Shown one piece after another: positions 8,681-18,506 of a stretch of DNA of 64,000 bases. The number at the start of each line of letters is the position of its first letter. The first letter of the stretch is position 1. Made by a program: the position numbers and the translations under genes. The stretch is from assembly GCA_964414585.1 (NCBI GenBank), contig CAYPXR010000037.1:26101-90100 (forward strand). The letters are read 5' to 3'. Source of the stretch: DATEMU01 sp964414585. Lineage in GTDB: Bacteria; Planctomycetota; Phycisphaerae; UBA1845; UTPLA1. The notes beneath the pieces are model-generated. The model had not been told where the DNA came from, ran no database searches, and saw only the letters and a list, made by a program, of their open reading frames with translations.

Positions 8681-9583
8681 CTACTTGCAGTCCGCGTCGA
8701 CTTGAATGATTTCGGTGACGCCCTTGGGAAGTTTCTCACGGGCCGGTCGCGCAAACGCGTTCGGCGCGAGCTTCTCCGAATCCATCCCCTTGATCCGCGC
8801 GATCCTCATCGTGAACTTCCCGTCGTCCAGCGGCCAGATCATGCTCACGGCGGACGGAACCATCGGGCCGTTGTCCCACGCCGGTTGGTAATCGTCGAGA
8901 AAGGCGCTCATGGTGATCCGTCCCATCGAATCGCGGAAGTTCACCACGCGAATCTGAAACGGCGGCGCGCGGTCGACCCAATATTCACGATCGATTTCCA
9001 TGTCGCCATTATCCGTCAGCCGCAGATATTCCAGAATATCGAATTTTTGACCTGACCGCCGGACGGCGCCGATCAGTCCATCTGACGTGTCCGGCAAACC
9101 GCCCAAGCCCAGGGCTCCGACGAGTTGATCCACGCGAATTCCCGCGCGCTGCGCGCAGGGTCGATCCGCGAAACGATGCCGCCCCCAGCGCATCGCGTGA
9201 ACTTCCGGCTCGATCCAGATCCAATACTCGTCATTATTCGAGCCGAGCCCCATGACCTGTTCGCCCAGTCCCGGACGCAGATCCATCCTGAAATTTCTGG
9301 GCTTGGCAAAGAGCAGGCTGCCTTCCAGGTTGTAGTCGTGCGACTTGCCCTGGTCATCCCGGACGTGTGCCGAGACGGTGACACTCCCCGCCCAGAGCGG
9401 CCGATCGATCAGCGCGGCATTCGCCTGAATCGTGGACACAATTTCCGACCGCTCGCGCGGCGCCGGCGGCGGCCCCGCCGTCCTCACCCTTCCGCCGTCC
9501 GGCGGAATGCAACCAACCGTGATCCACAACAAAACGGCGGCGGTGAGATAATCGATCCGAAATCGTTCGAACTGCGGGAGCAT
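8681..9583 (-). CDS. LolA-like outer-membrane lipoprotein
   Basis: A 300-residue lipoprotein. The hydrophobic segment TAAVLLWITVGC ends in a lipobox. The body (WAGSVTVSAHVRDDQGKSHDYNLEGSLLFAKPRNFRMDLRPGLGEQVMGLGSN in outline) looks like the LolA/LolB-type half barrel that carries lipoproteins, with the typical progression from dressing strands to NFRMDL and DEYWIWI. Its start overlaps the stop of the gene at 9585 by one base (TGATG), so the two are coupled. LolA-like folds cannot be assigned with certainty by eye. Confidence 0.6.
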   Translation of the reverse strand: MLPQFERFRIDYLTAAVLLWITVGCIPPDGGRVRTAGPPPAPRERSEIVSTIQANAALIDRPLWAGSVTVSAHVRDDQGKSHDYNLEGSLLFAKPRNFRMDLRPGLGEQVMGLGSNNDEYWIWIEPEVHAMRWGRHRFADRPCAQRAGIRVDQLVGALGLGGLPDTSDGLIGAVRRSGQKFDILEYLRLTDNGDMEIDREYWVDRAPPFQIRVVNFRDSMGRITMSAFLDDYQPAWDNGPMVPSAVSMIWPLDDGKFTMRIARIKGMDSEKLAPNAFARPAREKLPKGVTEIIQVDADCK

Positions 9584-10155
9584 CAGGAATCGTTTTCCAC
9601 AGGCGGCCCCTCGGTCGATTCTCCCGGCGTATCGTCTTCGGCCCAGGCCGCGTTTTCAAATTCCCCCGCCGCGCCCCCGGCCAGCACCGCCCCCAACTGG
9701 CCGGTCAGTTCCTGAATCTCCGCATCCTTGAGGACGGGATTGAACACCCGGTGCAGCGTCTTGTCGCGCATCAGGCGCATTTCCCAGAATTCGCGATCGC
9801 CTTCGCGGATCGTCCGCTCGTATTTCAACAACCGCTTGCGCAGCAGTATCAGAGAGAGCACAAATCGAAACCGCTGCTTGGGTTCCTCCTCGCAATCCGC
9901 GAGACGGTCGAAAAACGTGACCAGCACATCGTCGCCGACGAAGGTCCGCTTCTTTTCCTCCCGCTTGGGAAGACGGGTTTGAAAGACACACAAGGCCCCT
10001 TCGGGAGGACCCTGCCAGCATTCCTCGGAATAGTCCCGTCGCTCGAAACCCTGGGGCGTCTCGAAGAGCGCCGAATGAAACGGCTCGCCTTCGGCGAATT
10101 CCCTGCCGCTGACGCTGCATCGGCCCGCCGGCCGGGATACTTCAAAATCAATCAT
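9583..10155 (-). CDS. Conserved hypothetical protein
   Basis: A 190-residue soluble protein with no signal peptide. The N-terminus (RPAGRCSVSGREFAEGEPFHSALFETP) holds a Cys and strand-rich start resembling a zinc-binding treble-clef remnant. The middle is charged and helical (KQRFRFVLSLILLRKRLLKYERTIREGDREFWEMR), and the end is acidic. I recognise no family function. It is coupled to the LolA-like lipoprotein gene by a one-base overlap and follows coaD by 27 bases, which suggests a coaD-hypothetical-lipoprotein operon. Confidence 0.6.
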   Translation of the reverse strand: MIDFEVSRPAGRCSVSGREFAEGEPFHSALFETPQGFERRDYSEECWQGPPEGALCVFQTRLPKREEKKRTFVGDDVLVTFFDRLADCEEEPKQRFRFVLSLILLRKRLLKYERTIREGDREFWEMRLMRDKTLHRVFNPVLKDAEIQELTGQLGAVLAGGAAGEFENAAWAEDDTPGESTEGPPVENDS

Positions 10156-10182
10156 GGATGTGCGCCTCCGTGCATCGTCCCC

Positions 10183-10698
10183 TTACTTCTTCTTAGGGCT
10201 GAGTTTTTCGCGCATCTTGGACACGACCAGCTCGGGGATCAGCCGTCCGAGGTTGCCGCTCTCCAGGCCGCCCATCTCGCAAATCTGGCGGATGAGCGTG
10301 CTGCTGATCAAAGCCGTCGTGTCCGTCGTGAATAGAAATACCGTCTCGACGTCCCCGGCGATCATGTTCACGTTGGCCTGGCGAAGTTCGTTTCGAAGGT
10401 CGTCGCTGTCGCGGATGCCTTTGATGATGACGTCCGCCCCCTTGCGACGGACATAATCCATCGTCAGCCCGGCGTACGACTCGACGTCAACGTCCGGCTG
10501 CTCGCCCAACAGCTCCTTGAGCAAGGAGACGCGCTCTTCCTTGGTGAACAGCGGCTCTTTTTCCGGATTTCGTCCAACGGCGACGATCGTCTTGTCGAAG
10601 AGCTTTCGGCTGCGCTGGATGATGTCCAAATGACCCAGCGTCGGCGGGTCGAACGTCCCCGCGAAAACCGCCGTCTTTTGCTTACCGGTCTTGTTCAT
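10183..10698 (-). CDS. coaD: Phosphopantetheine adenylyltransferase
   Basis: Catalyses the fourth step of coenzyme A synthesis, transfer of AMP from ATP to 4'-phosphopantetheine. The nucleotidyltransferase signature GTFDPPTLGHLDII (TxGH form) lies at the N-terminus. RNPEKEPLFTKEER and YVRRKGADVIIKGIRDSDDL follow, then the ISSTLIRQI motif that closes on ATP. The length of 171 residues matches the family (about 160). ATG 10698 is preferred to GTG 10704. It is the first gene after the MacB-type permease on the same strand. Confidence 0.95.
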   Translation of the reverse strand: MNKTGKQKTAVFAGTFDPPTLGHLDIIQRSRKLFDKTIVAVGRNPEKEPLFTKEERVSLLKELLGEQPDVDVESYAGLTMDYVRRKGADVIIKGIRDSDDLRNELRQANVNMIAGDVETVFLFTTDTTALISSTLIRQICEMGGLESGNLGRLIPELVVSKMREKLSPKKK

Positions 10699-10732
10699 GG
10701 CCACCCGCTGATCCGGACACGCTCGTCCTGCG

Positions 10733-11962
10733 CTATTCGTATCGTAACGCCTCGACCGGATCGAGACGAGACGCCTTCCACGCCGGGTAAATTCCGCTCA
10801 GCACCCCGACGATCGTCGCCATGGCCAGGGCCAGCCCGATCGCCCATCCCGTCGTGATGGTGGGGAGCACTCGCGTCATTCGTTCAATCGTCTTGGCCAG
10901 CCCCCAGCCGCTGAGCACGCCGACGCCGCCACCGAGCAGCGAGACGATGCTGGCCTCGATCAGGAATTGCTGCATGACGTCGCCGCGCTTGGCGCCCATC
11001 GCCATGCGCACCCCGATCTCCCGCGTGCGCTCGGTCACGGCGACCAGCATGATGTTCATGATGCCGATGCCGCCGACCGCCAGGCTGATTCCCGCGATGG
11101 AAAACAGGACAATGCTGATGATCTGTTGCAGCGTGGCGAATTGGGCCACGGCCTCTTTCTGGGCCTGCACTTGGAAATCGTCCTGTTTGCCCGCCCGAAT
11201 GCGATGACGGGACCGGAGTATCTTTTTGATCTCGCTCTTGGCCTTTTCGATGTCGCGGTCGTCCGGCGACGCGGCCGCGCACAGGATCATTTGCAGCGCG
11301 CTGAGTCCGTACAGATTGTCCATGGCCGTCGTGATGGGGATGATGACCTGCCGGTCGACGTCGGTGAACCCCACATTGCCCTTTTCCTCCATCACGCCGA
11401 TGACGGTAAACGTCCGCGCCCCCAGACTGCCGAAGATCTTGATCTTCTCGTCGATCGCCGGCCGTCCTCCGAACAATTCCTGTTTGACCTTCCACCCCAA
11501 CACGGCGACTTTGCTGGTCCCCTGAACGTCCTTGGATTCCAGGAAATTCCCTTCCACGACCTTGTGGCTGTTCATTTTCAAATAGGCTTCCGTTGCGCCC
11601 AGCACGGTCGCCGTCGTATTCTTGGAAAGGAATTTGATCAACGAGCTGGACTGGACCGAGGGCATGACCCGCGCGACCGACGGGCACTCCTTCTCGATCG
11701 CCATCGCGTCGCCCAGTTTGAGCGAGTCGAAATTGCCGACCATGCGTCCGCCGCGACGATCGACGTTCGGCGCGACGAAGATCGTGCTCGATCCCATCGA
11801 GGCAAAGCTTTCCTCGATTCCCGCGGTCATCCCCTTGAGAATCGCCATCGCCGCGACGACGGCGCCGACACCGATGACGACGCCAAGCGTGGCCAGAAAG
11901 GAGCGCAGCGGATGAATCCACAAGCTCCTCAGGGCCATTACGCAAATACGCAGGAAAAACAT
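10733..11962 (-). CDS. MacB-type ABC transporter permease (FtsX/MacB_PCD domains)
   Basis: A 409-residue permease. One N-terminal helix (SFLATLGVVIGVGAVVAAMAIL) precedes a periplasmic MacB_PCD domain of about 220 residues (FASMGSSTIFVAPN...VLGWKVKQELFGG). Three C-terminal helices follow, with the FtsX motif IGIMNIMLVAVTERTREIGVRMAMGAKRGDV. MacB-type systems work as mechanotransmitters that drive export from the periplasm. The ATPase gene lies three bases upstream and the adaptor upstream of that, giving a complete adaptor-ATPase-permease set. The outer-membrane channel gene is not in the window. Confidence 0.9.
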   Translation of the reverse strand: MFFLRICVMALRSLWIHPLRSFLATLGVVIGVGAVVAAMAILKGMTAGIEESFASMGSSTIFVAPNVDRRGGRMVGNFDSLKLGDAMAIEKECPSVARVMPSVQSSSLIKFLSKNTTATVLGATEAYLKMNSHKVVEGNFLESKDVQGTSKVAVLGWKVKQELFGGRPAIDEKIKIFGSLGARTFTVIGVMEEKGNVGFTDVDRQVIIPITTAMDNLYGLSALQMILCAAASPDDRDIEKAKSEIKKILRSRHRIRAGKQDDFQVQAQKEAVAQFATLQQIISIVLFSIAGISLAVGGIGIMNIMLVAVTERTREIGVRMAMGAKRGDVMQQFLIEASIVSLLGGGVGVLSGWGLAKTIERMTRVLPTITTGWAIGLALAMATIVGVLSGIYPAWKASRLDPVEALRYE

Positions 11963-11965
11963 CCG

Positions 11966-12736
11966 CTACACCTTTGCCCGCCGGGCCATGGGCGGTGGGG
12001 CCTCCGGCGGCGCCGAGGGCGCATCGGCCGGCGCCATCATTCGAGTGAGGAATGCGGTGTCCGCCGCGCCGTCCTCGATGATCATTCCATCGCGCATGCA
12101 AATGACCCGCCGCGCCTGGATCGCCACGGACATTTCATGAGTCACGAGAATGATCGTCACCCCCGATCGGTTCAGTTCGTGGAATACTTCCATGATCTGC
12201 CGGCCGGTCCGGCTGTCCAGGTTTCCGGTCGGCTCGTCCGCGAGAATGATCTTCGGCTCGTTCACAATCGCCCGGGCGATGGCCACTCGCTGACGCTCGC
12301 CGCCGGACAGTTCGTTGGGCTTATGCGTCGCCCGCGGACTCAGACCGACCCGCTCGAGCGCCCGATACGAGGCATCGCGCACTCGCGCTCGCCGCGCATA
12401 AAAAAGCGGCACCGCCACGTTGTCGACCGCGCTGGTTCGTTGAATCAGGTTGAACGTCTGAAAGACGAAGCCGATTTTTCGATTGCGGATCACGGCGAGC
12501 TGCCGATCCGCCATCGCGCTGACCAGTTCGCCGTCCAGGAAATATTGTCCGCTCGTCGGCCGATCCAGACAGCCTATCAGGTGCATCAACGTGCTCTTGC
12601 CGCTCCCCGACGCGCCGGTCACGGAGATGAACTCGCCCTCGCCGACGTCCAGGCTCACGCCGTCCAACGCGCGCACAAGGGTGCCGCCCATCTCGTAATG
12701 TTTGGTCAGGGCCTCAATGTGGATCAACGAACTCAT
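11966..12736 (-). CDS. MacB/LolD-type ABC transporter ATPase
   Basis: A 256-residue nucleotide-binding subunit. Walker A is GASGSGKST, the Q-loop is VFQTFNL, the signature is LSGGERQR, Walker B is IILADEPTGNLD and the switch His is in LVTHE. ADEPTGNLDS is the hallmark of the LolD/MacB/FtsE branch. A Pro/Ala-rich C-terminal tail (APADAPSAPPEAPPP) is extra. It sits three bases ahead of its permease, and the two must act together. Confidence 0.93.
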   Translation of the reverse strand: MSSLIHIEALTKHYEMGGTLVRALDGVSLDVGEGEFISVTGASGSGKSTLMHLIGCLDRPTSGQYFLDGELVSAMADRQLAVIRNRKIGFVFQTFNLIQRTSAVDNVAVPLFYARRARVRDASYRALERVGLSPRATHKPNELSGGERQRVAIARAIVNEPKIILADEPTGNLDSRTGRQIMEVFHELNRSGVTIILVTHEMSVAIQARRVICMRDGMIIEDGAADTAFLTRMMAPADAPSAPPEAPPPMARRAKV

Positions 12737-12830
12737 TCAGTATTAGGTTGTCCAACCTGGTTGCACGATCTTGTCCGGCGCGGAGCCGGGGTTGGCATCG
12801 CGAAACGCGCCGTCGGGCTCCATTTACCGG

Positions 12831-14249
12831 TCACGCGCGGGACTTTTCACTTTCCTCGCGCTCCCGGTCGGTCTTCCGGGGCCGCTTGGTCCAAACCTCG
12901 TCGCCCGCCTTCAAACCCGAGAGGACGACCGTAAACGTTCCGTCCGTCACGCCGATCCGCACCGCGCGTTTTTCCTCGTCCCATCGGCCGGAGGGGCCTC
13001 GAACGGGAACATAGACGAAACATTCGCGTCCCTCGCTGACCAGCGCCTCGTTCTTGACCAGCAGCACGTCCTCGAGTTTTTCCGTCGTAAAGGACAGATC
13101 CGCCTGCAGCCCGATCAGCTTCTGCAAATCGTCGCCGACCAGTCGCACGCGAACATCGAAGGCGAGCGCGTTATTGACGCGTTTCGGCTCCGGCAGGATT
13201 CGCTCGATGACGCCCTCGTAGGATTGACCGCGATAGGCCTCGACCGTCACTTCGACTTTGCGGTTCAGTTTTTCGGCCAGATGTTCGGCCGCTCGCCGGG
13301 CGTATTCGTCGTCTTCCAATCGCACCGACGAACCGGGGCGGGCGTAATCCGGCGCGATCTTGCGAATCGCCCCGATGTCCGCCTCGTCCACCTGCGCCAG
13401 GACCAGCACCGCCGTCGTATCGATCAGCGTCATCACCGGCGTTCCGCCCGTGAAGCTCTGCGTACCGCTTTGGATCATTTCTCCTTCGCGGACTTGAATG
13501 CTGTAGACCATCCCGGACGTACGTGCGCGCACCACCGTTTCGTCCAATCGAAGTTTGGCCTCGTCCAGGAGCTTTTGCGCCGCGCGCAAAGCCGCGTCGG
13601 CCTGGGCCACGTCCTGCTGCGCGTTCCGTAGCAAAATCGACTCGTTGTTTTTTGCGGTTTTCAGATCGGCGTCGGCCATCTCGTAGTTGGCTTTCGTCGT
13701 GACGAATTCGACGTCGCCGGCAATCTCCTTGTCCTTGTACTCCTTCATCTTGGTCCAATGAAAGGCGGCATCATCCAGGCGCGCCTGGGCCCGCTGCGTC
13801 TGCAACGGGAGTTCCAGCTTCTGGTTTTCGAGCGCGATCAGCGATTTTTCATAGGCCGATTTCGCCCGATCCACATCGGCCTGCCGCGCCTCGACGTTGC
13901 GCTTCTCATCCACCGGGTCCAGCTCAATCAGGGTGTCGCCATCCTTGACCAACTGGCCCTCGACCACATGGATCTTCTGAACCTGCCCACCGGCCTTGCT
14001 CTTGATCTGTATGACTTTGTTGCCTTGCACCGTTCCCGTTGCGGTGACCGGGATGACGAGGGTTCCGAGCTTGGCCTGTTCCCGTTCACCGGCCAGCAGG
14101 ATGTCGCCGACCCGCACCAGGGAAACCAGATAAATGAGGAACACCAAGACCAGTGCGACGGCCCCAATGACCAGCCACTTGCGGGGAATGCCCTTGACCA
14201 GGCTCCAACTCTTTCCACCAATGCCGCTGACGGTTGTAGATTGGCTCAT
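12831..14249 (-). CDS. HlyD/RND-type periplasmic adaptor (membrane fusion protein)
   Basis: A 472-residue adaptor. One N-terminal membrane helix (WLVIGAVALVLVFLIYLV) is followed by a split lipoyl/biotinyl half-motif (GGQVQKIHVVEGQLVKDGDTLIELDP). A long coiled coil comes next (about residues 110-235, rich in Ala, Asp and Gln), then the second half-motif (RTSGMVYSIQVREGEMI), and beta-barrel domains toward the C-terminus. It links the MacB-type inner-membrane pair to an outer-membrane channel. ATG 14249 is chosen because the helix follows at the usual distance; an upstream frame to 14330 lacks support. The C-terminal tail is highly charged. Confidence 0.85.
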   Translation of the reverse strand: MSQSTTVSGIGGKSWSLVKGIPRKWLVIGAVALVLVFLIYLVSLVRVGDILLAGEREQAKLGTLVIPVTATGTVQGNKVIQIKSKAGGQVQKIHVVEGQLVKDGDTLIELDPVDEKRNVEARQADVDRAKSAYEKSLIALENQKLELPLQTQRAQARLDDAAFHWTKMKEYKDKEIAGDVEFVTTKANYEMADADLKTAKNNESILLRNAQQDVAQADAALRAAQKLLDEAKLRLDETVVRARTSGMVYSIQVREGEMIQSGTQSFTGGTPVMTLIDTTAVLVLAQVDEADIGAIRKIAPDYARPGSSVRLEDDEYARRAAEHLAEKLNRKVEVTVEAYRGQSYEGVIERILPEPKRVNNALAFDVRVRLVGDDLQKLIGLQADLSFTTEKLEDVLLVKNEALVSEGRECFVYVPVRGPSGRWDEEKRAVRIGVTDGTFTVVLSGLKAGDEVWTKRPRKTDREREESEKSRA

Positions 14250-14383
14250 AGTAACGATCGATGACCTGACGCGGTTTTGAACACCCGGCGGGCGTGAGGC
14301 AAATCGCCGGGTTCGCGGCGTCCTTGCCAAACAGGCCCGTGCGCGAAATCACCAGCGGGTCTCGCGCGACTCAACCCGGAATC

Positions 14384-15490
14384 TTAGGGCCGATACGGCC
14401 GGTATTCCATCCCAAAGACCTTGGCCACGGCCTCGTTGGTCACCTGCCCCAGGTGCAGGTCAACGCCCTCGGCCAGCCCCGGGTCCTCCGCCGTCGCCTT
14501 CTTGTAGCCGAGATTCGCCAGACGCAAGGCGTACGGCAAGGTGGCATTGGTCAGCGCGAACGTGCTGGTCCGCCCCACCGCGCCAGGCATGTTGGTCACG
14601 CCATAGTGGACAACGCTGCTCACAATATACGTCGGGTCGGCGTGCGTCGTCGGGTGAATCGTCTCGCAGCAGCCCCCTTGATCGACTCCGACGTCCACGA
14701 TCACCGCGCCTGGCTTCATCAGTTTGAGGTAGCCTTTGGGAATCAGAATCGGACATCGCGCTCCGGGGATCAGCACCGCGCCGATGACCACGTCTGAGCG
14801 GGCCACGTATTGCCGGATCATGGCTTCATCGCTGAAGAGCAGTTGCACGTTGGCCGGCATGACGTCGGAGAGGTAGCGTAATCGTTCGAGATTGACGTCC
14901 ATCAGGACGACATGCGCCCCCAGACCCGCCGCGACCTTCGCCGCGTTGGTTCCCACGATTCCCGCCCCCAGGATCAGAACCGTCGCCGGCTCCACCCCCG
15001 GCACGCCGCCGAGCAGGATGCCGCGGCCCATCATCGGTCGTTCGAGATACTTGGCCCCCTCCTGAACGCTCATCTTTCCCGCCACTTCGCTCATCGGCGT
15101 CAGCAGCGGCAACCGTCCCGCCCGGTCTCGCACCGTCTCGTAAGCGATGGCGATGCACTTGCTCTTCATCACGCCTTCGGTGAGCCCCCGATCGGCCGCA
15201 AAATGAAAGTAGGTGAAGCAGACCTGCCCCTCGCGGAGCATCTCGCACTCGCTGCGCTGCGGCTCCTTGACCTTGATGATCATCTCCGACTTGGCGAAGA
15301 CGTCCTTGGCCGTGTCGATGATCGTCGCGCCGGCCGCCACGTATTCGTCATTCGTAAAACCGGAACCGGCCCCCGCATCCGTTTCGACATAAACCTTGTG
15401 CCCGGCCTTCACCAACTGGGCCGCGCCCGACGGGATGAGGCCCACGCGGTACTCGTCCGACTTAATCTCCTTCACACAGCCGACAATCAT
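14384..15490 (-). CDS. ald: Alanine dehydrogenase
   Basis: NAD-dependent interconversion of L-alanine and pyruvate plus ammonia. The 368-residue length fits the family. The N-terminus MIVGCVKEIKSDEYRVGLIPSG is characteristic. The catalytic Lys lies in IIKVKEP and the catalytic His in YFHFAADRGL. The Rossmann motif is LILGAGIVGTNAAK, and HYGVTNMPGAVGRTST is a conserved C-terminal block. A GAAGGGAG-like ribosome site lies about a dozen bases before the ATG. It is monocistronic by position, divergent from the two-component pair. Confidence 0.95.
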   Translation of the reverse strand: MIVGCVKEIKSDEYRVGLIPSGAAQLVKAGHKVYVETDAGAGSGFTNDEYVAAGATIIDTAKDVFAKSEMIIKVKEPQRSECEMLREGQVCFTYFHFAADRGLTEGVMKSKCIAIAYETVRDRAGRLPLLTPMSEVAGKMSVQEGAKYLERPMMGRGILLGGVPGVEPATVLILGAGIVGTNAAKVAAGLGAHVVLMDVNLERLRYLSDVMPANVQLLFSDEAMIRQYVARSDVVIGAVLIPGARCPILIPKGYLKLMKPGAVIVDVGVDQGGCCETIHPTTHADPTYIVSSVVHYGVTNMPGAVGRTSTFALTNATLPYALRLANLGYKKATAEDPGLAEGVDLHLGQVTNEAVAKVFGMEYRPYRP

Positions 15491-15816
15491 GGTGCCCGAC
15501 GCTCCCTTCTTTGTTCCAGCGCGAAAGCCTGTGAAATAAGTGGGCCAATGCTATTGGATACGGTGCGGAACGGCAACGCGATCTCAAACCGCATGCGGGG
15601 CTGATCGAATCTGGCGGATTCGATGTACTCCTAACGCCATAACACGCCGCTAGTTGCGATTGAAACGGCAAACACCCCCCGGAAACGTTGTGGTCCGATA
15701 TCAACTCCGCTATTCGACAGAAACGACCAAATGATGCCAAAAAACAACATTAGCCTTGATTCACTCGCCGGCGCACCGATACTGATTCTGGAATTCGGCG
15801 GGAAACGGGAAGTCAA
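15491..15816. other. Divergent intergenic region between ald and the sensor kinase
   Basis: About 326 bases between two divergent genes. It must hold the promoters for both, but I see no confident -35/-10 pair. It contains no heptad block. The kinase start at 15817 has GGGAAG four bases upstream. Confidence 0.5.
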
Positions 15817-17008
15817 ATGCCCAAGACCGACACGCCAACTCGACCGACCGCGAAGCAGGACGCCGCCCTTGCGCGCGGACTTTTCGAGGCGGCCTTCGAG
15901 TCTCTGCCGATGGCGATCCTGGTCTTCGACAAGCAGTTGGAAGTCATTCTTCGAAATCAAGCCGCCAAAGAACTGATTCCCGACGGCGCCGACCTCTCCC
16001 GCGCGCTCACACAGCTCACCGTGGAAAGCCGCTACGAGGACTGGACCGCGGAACTCCGAAAGGTCATCGAGACCGGTCTTCCTCGTCGAATTGACGTCAA
16101 GGCTCGCGACCACCACGGCGAATCGGAGACCTTTCTTCACGTGCTGATTCATCCGCTTCGCGGTCCCGACGGCGGACCGACGATCGGCGGTCTGCTCCTC
16201 GCCGACGACGTCACCGCGCACATCGGCATGGAGCGGCGACTCGCCGTCTCCGAGCGCCTCGCCGCCGTCGGCAAACTTGCCGCGCGCGTGGCCCACGAAC
16301 TCAACAACCCGCTCGACGGCATCCTTCGTTACACCAATCTCGCGATCCGACAATCCGGCGAGAACCCGACGAATTCGAAGCTCGCCCATTATCTCGAACA
16401 AGTCCGCTCCGGCATCCTCCGCATGAGCGAGATCACGCGCGACTTGCTCGAATTCTCCCGCAATACTCCCGGCTCCTTCGAGCAGGCCACCATCAACAAG
16501 ATCGTTGAAGACGCCATCAGCGCCATGGAAGGCCGCGCCCAGGATTGCAACATCACCGTCGTCTGCAACTTCCATCAGGCGGACATGCCCGTCGTCCGCG
16601 GCAGCAACCTCTTCCAGGTCTTTTGCAACCTCATCAAGAACGCGATCGAAGCCATGCCGGACGGCGGGACGCTGACGCTCACGACCCAATTGATCAACGA
16701 CGATGTGGTCGTGATCGTCGAGGACACCGGCATCGGTCTGCCTCCAGACGCCAATCACATTTTCGACCCCTTTTTCACGACCAAACCCGTCGGTCAGGGG
16801 ACCGGCCTGGGCCTCGCGGTCTCCAGGGATCTGATCGAAAAATACGCCGGAACGATCACCGCCGAGCGCCGCCAATCGGGCGGCACACGAATGACCGTTC
16901 GCATTCCGATCCGAAGCTGTGCCGCCGTGCCGCTTGGAAAGTTCCGCGGAACGGCCGCCGAAAAGCCGGCCGCCAGCGACGCCCGCGCAAACACAGGAGA
17001 ATCACCTC

Positions 17009-17016
<8 letters not shown>
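15817..17016 (+). CDS. PAS-domain sensor histidine kinase, NtrB-like
   Basis: A 399-residue soluble kinase without membrane segments. A PAS domain (about residues 22-140, LFEAAFESLPMAILVFDKQLEVI) precedes the dimerisation helix with the phosphoacceptor His in VAHELNNPLDGILRY. The ATP-binding domain has the N box NLIKNAIEAMPDGG, G1 VEDTGIGLP, F box FDPFFTTK and G2 GQGTGLGLAVS. The cytoplasmic PAS arrangement and sigma-54 partner resemble NtrB. The stop overlaps the regulator's GTG by eight bases, so the two are translated together. The signal sensed is unknown. Confidence 0.92.
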
Positions 17017-18481
<1,465 letters not shown>

Positions 18482-18506
18482 ACGAACTCACCGTCAATCA
18501 GAGTGA

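Noticed and set aside
15631..16875. Long open frame antisense to the sensor kinase
   Set aside because: It is the reverse-strand shadow of a GC-rich gene. The plus-strand kinase has all expected motifs and a ribosome site; the antisense product shows no recognisable motifs.
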